A DNA stretch of 21,572 nucleotides, taken from contig JBBQER010000073.1 in NCBI GenBank assembly GCA_038320885.1, positions 1 through 21,572 of the forward strand, given 5' to 3'. Made by a program: the position numbers and the translations under genes. The first letter of the stretch is position 1. Each line of letters opens with the position of its first letter. The notes beneath the pieces are model-generated. The model was given only the letters and a program-made list of their open reading frames with translations. It was not told the DNA's origin and ran no database searches. Below, piece after piece: positions 20,138 to 21,572 of this stretch. Source of the DNA: JBBQER01 sp038320885 (GTDB lineage: Bacteria; Actinomycetota; Acidimicrobiia; IMCC26256; PALSA-610).

Positions 20138-21420
20138 GAGGCCCCCTGCGGTTCGAGCTCCGGTTGCTGCAGCGCGGCCGGAACCGGGTGGCGGAACAGA
20201 TTCGATGCGTTTTCCCACGTGACCTTGCGGATGTCGGTCGGCGTGAAGTCGCGGAGACCGACGGCCGCGCGCAGCTGGGTGTCGGGCCACGTGGAATCGG
20301 CGTGCGGGTAGTCGCTTTCGAGGCAGATGTGGTCGATGCCGATGTGCTCGCGCAGGCTCATCGTCGACGGGATGTCGATCGTGCAGAACCAGAAGTTCCG
20401 GCGCATCGCGTCGGTCGGCGCGAGGTTCGGGTCGTCCCATCCCTTTGAGCCGACCGCGGAGTGGTCGAGCACGTAGTCGATGCGGTCAATCAGCATCGGC
20501 ACCCAGCCGATGCCGCCTTCGGAGAACGCGATACGGATCTCGGGGAAGCGAGTGGGTATGCGCGCCCAGAGCCAGTCGGCCGCCGCGGCCATCGCGTTGA
20601 CCGAGAACAGCGACGTGTACAGCTCGAGTGGTGCACCCGGTGACCGGGCCGCCGTCCACGACGACGACCCGTTGTGCAGGCAGACGACGGTTTGGGTCTC
20701 TTCGCACGCGCGCAGGAACGGATCCCAGTGATCCGTGTGCATCGACGGGAGCTTCAGGTCGACCGGATTCTCGGGGAAGCTGACCGCCTTGAACCCGCGC
20801 TCGGCGTTGCGACGGACGTCGGCGGCCGCGATCTCGGGGTCGGGTAGCCACGCGAGCTGCAGCGGGATGACGCGGTCGGGGTGCGGTCCGGCCCACTCCT
20901 CGGCATGCCAGTCGTTCCACGCGCGCAGGCAGGCGAGACCGAGCTCGGGGTCTTTGCTGTTGGCGAAGATCGTGCCCGCGAAGCCGGCAATCAGCGACGG
21001 GAAGCAGAGCGTGGCGTAGACGCCGTCGAGGTCCATGTCGCGAATGCGCGCTTCGATGTCGTAACAACCCGCGCGCATCTCGTCGAAGCGCGCCGGCTCC
21101 ATGCTCCACTCGGCCTTCGGCCGGCCGGCGACGGCGTTGAGCCCGACCTGCGGGTAGAAGCCCTCTTCGTAGACCCAGCTCTCACGGCCGCCGTCGAGCG
21201 TGACCACCTTGGGTGCGCGATCCGCGAGGTCCGCGGGCATGCGGCCCTCGAAGAGGTGCGCAGGTTCGATGAGGTGGTCGTCGACGGAGATGATCGTGTA
21301 GTGACGCGGGCGCGGCTCGGGCTCGGGCAAGAAGGTTGCGGCGTGGTGCTCCTCGCCGTCTTTCTGCTCTCCGGCCTGCGCGCGGTGGAGGTGTCGCATC
21401 ACCTGATCGCTGACGGCCAT
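20134..21420 (-). CDS. Amidohydrolase_2 family protein (ACMSD-like TIM barrel)
   Basis: A 428-residue metal-dependent hydrolase or decarboxylase-type barrel. Following a poorly conserved, hydrophilic N-terminus (1-40), the metal-site opening IISVDDHLIEP (43-52) supplies D47 and H49. Further expected ligands are H249 in VVCLHNGSSS and D370 in CLESDYPHADSTW; SEGGIGWVPMLIDRIDY (300-316) is the common actinobacterial signature. These proteins are abundant in actinobacterial catabolic clusters, but few have an assigned reaction; relatives include aminocarboxymuconate semialdehyde decarboxylase and some lactone or ring hydrolases. The ATG at 21420 overlaps the stop of the upstream TetR gene (TGATG). 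The 3' end overlaps the amidohydrolase_3 start (ATGA). Function in this cluster is not known. Confidence 0.92.
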   Translation of the reverse strand: MAVSDQVMRHLHRAQAGEQKDGEEHHAATFLPEPEPRPRHYTIISVDDHLIEPAHLFEGRMPADLADRAPKVVTLDGGRESWVYEEGFYPQVGLNAVAGRPKAEWSMEPARFDEMRAGCYDIEARIRDMDLDGVYATLCFPSLIAGFAGTIFANSKDPELGLACLRAWNDWHAEEWAGPHPDRVIPLQLAWLPDPEIAAADVRRNAERGFKAVSFPENPVDLKLPSMHTDHWDPFLRACEETQTVVCLHNGSSSWTAARSPGAPLELYTSLFSVNAMAAAADWLWARIPTRFPEIRIAFSEGGIGWVPMLIDRIDYVLDHSAVGSKGWDDPNLAPTDAMRRNFWFCTIDIPSTMSLREHIGIDHICLESDYPHADSTWPDTQLRAAVGLRDFTPTDIRKVTWENASNLFRHPVPAALQQPELEPQGAS

Positions 21421-21572
21421 CAGCCCTCCAGTCCCTTCCAGCAGAACTTCCAGAGGTACTCACCGAGCTCGCCGGCGTCGGCGGCCCGACCCACGATCAC
21501 GTCGTCGATTCCCTGGAGAAGGATTCGGAACATCGTCTCCGCGTCGCGCCGCGAGTCGGTTGTGGAGGTCGC
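21420..21572 (-). CDS. Probable TetR family regulator, C-terminal fragment (5' end outside window)
   Basis: The minus strand from the right edge reads 50 codons without a stop to TGA at 21420-21422. The fragment includes DAETMFRILLQGIDDVIVGR, RAADAGELGEYLWKF and the ending CWKGLEG. Helices with a terminal YLW-x-FCW-x-G pattern are familiar from the C-terminal dimerisation helices of actinobacterial TetR regulators; the DNA-binding domain lies outside the window, so the family is a moderate inference. Its stop overlaps the amidohydrolase_2 start as TGATG, which makes it the first visible member of that operon. Confidence 0.65.
   Translation of the reverse strand, partial: ATSTTDSRRDAETMFRILLQGIDDVIVGRAADAGELGEYLWKFCWKGLEG

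Noticed and set aside
18578..20311. Plus-strand open frame of 577 codons opposite the amidohydrolase genes
   Set aside because: Its product has the low-complexity composition of an antisense frame; the minus strand has metal motifs and coupled junctions.
1..21572. Mobile elements, CRISPR arrays, phage or toxin-antitoxin genes, tRNA and rRNA
   Set aside because: No transposase, integrase, direct-repeat array, attachment-like duplication or RNA gene signature was seen; almost all sequence is taken up by metabolic genes.

Overview
High-GC window (roughly two thirds G+C) from a bacterial chromosome. The mix of an F420-type luciferase-like oxidoreductase, several acyl-CoA enzymes, a lipid-transfer thiolase with a DUF35 partner, a CYP and TetR regulators points to an actinobacterium. 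An Acidimicrobiia-like or mycobacterial-type lipid/steroid degrader is my inference. I see no phage genes, insertion sequences, CRISPR arrays, tRNAs or rRNAs. Coding density is very high and no gene-free stretch exceeds 100 bases.

Layout, left to right. (1) 2-546, plus strand: the tail of a likely SRPBCC protein, then a small VOC/glyoxalase-like protein. (2) 527-4095, minus strand: a fused electron-transfer flavoprotein (EtfB-EtfA in one chain), followed by a membrane diguanylate cyclase with a cysteine-rich GAF-like sensor and an intact GGEEF and I-site. (3) 4096-4142: a compact divergent promoter with a perfect inverted repeat between the fused ETF and a thiolase (4135-5319, plus). (4) 5316-6864, minus: a TetR repressor and an F420-type oxidoreductase. 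(5) 6946-9162, plus: a fused two-domain class I CoA-transferase homologue (IpdAB/GctAB type), divergent from the TetR gene across a palindromic candidate operator, then a conserved protein of unknown function.

(6) 9144-14391, minus: a candidate operon transcribed right to left. It encodes a crotonase-fold protein without the usual catalytic glutamates, a CaiB/BaiF CoA-transferase, a DUF35 OB-fold protein, a lipid-transfer-type thiolase, a class III aminotransferase, and the N-terminal stump of a family-39-type glycosyltransferase. (7) 14420-16007, minus: an acyl-CoA dehydrogenase and a blue-copper lipoprotein. (8) 16074-17156, plus: a zinc alcohol dehydrogenase. (9) 17169-21572, minus: a tightly coupled four-gene unit running TetR (C-terminus only), amidohydrolase_2, amidohydrolase_3, cytochrome P450.

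Taken together, the window looks like part of a catabolic island for a CoA-activated lipid, sterol- or terpenoid-like substrate. P450, ADH and hydrolases would prepare it. CaiB would load CoA, the acyl-CoA dehydrogenase (passing electrons to the fused ETF) and the crotonase would modify the acyl chain, and thiolase or thiolase/DUF35 aldolase would cleave carbon units. The IpdAB-like protein could act on ring remnants. The substrate cannot be read from the sequence. A recurring promoter pattern (TAnnnT placed 5-8 nt before the start codon, without a Shine-Dalgarno) suggests that many genes here are expressed from leaderless mRNAs.
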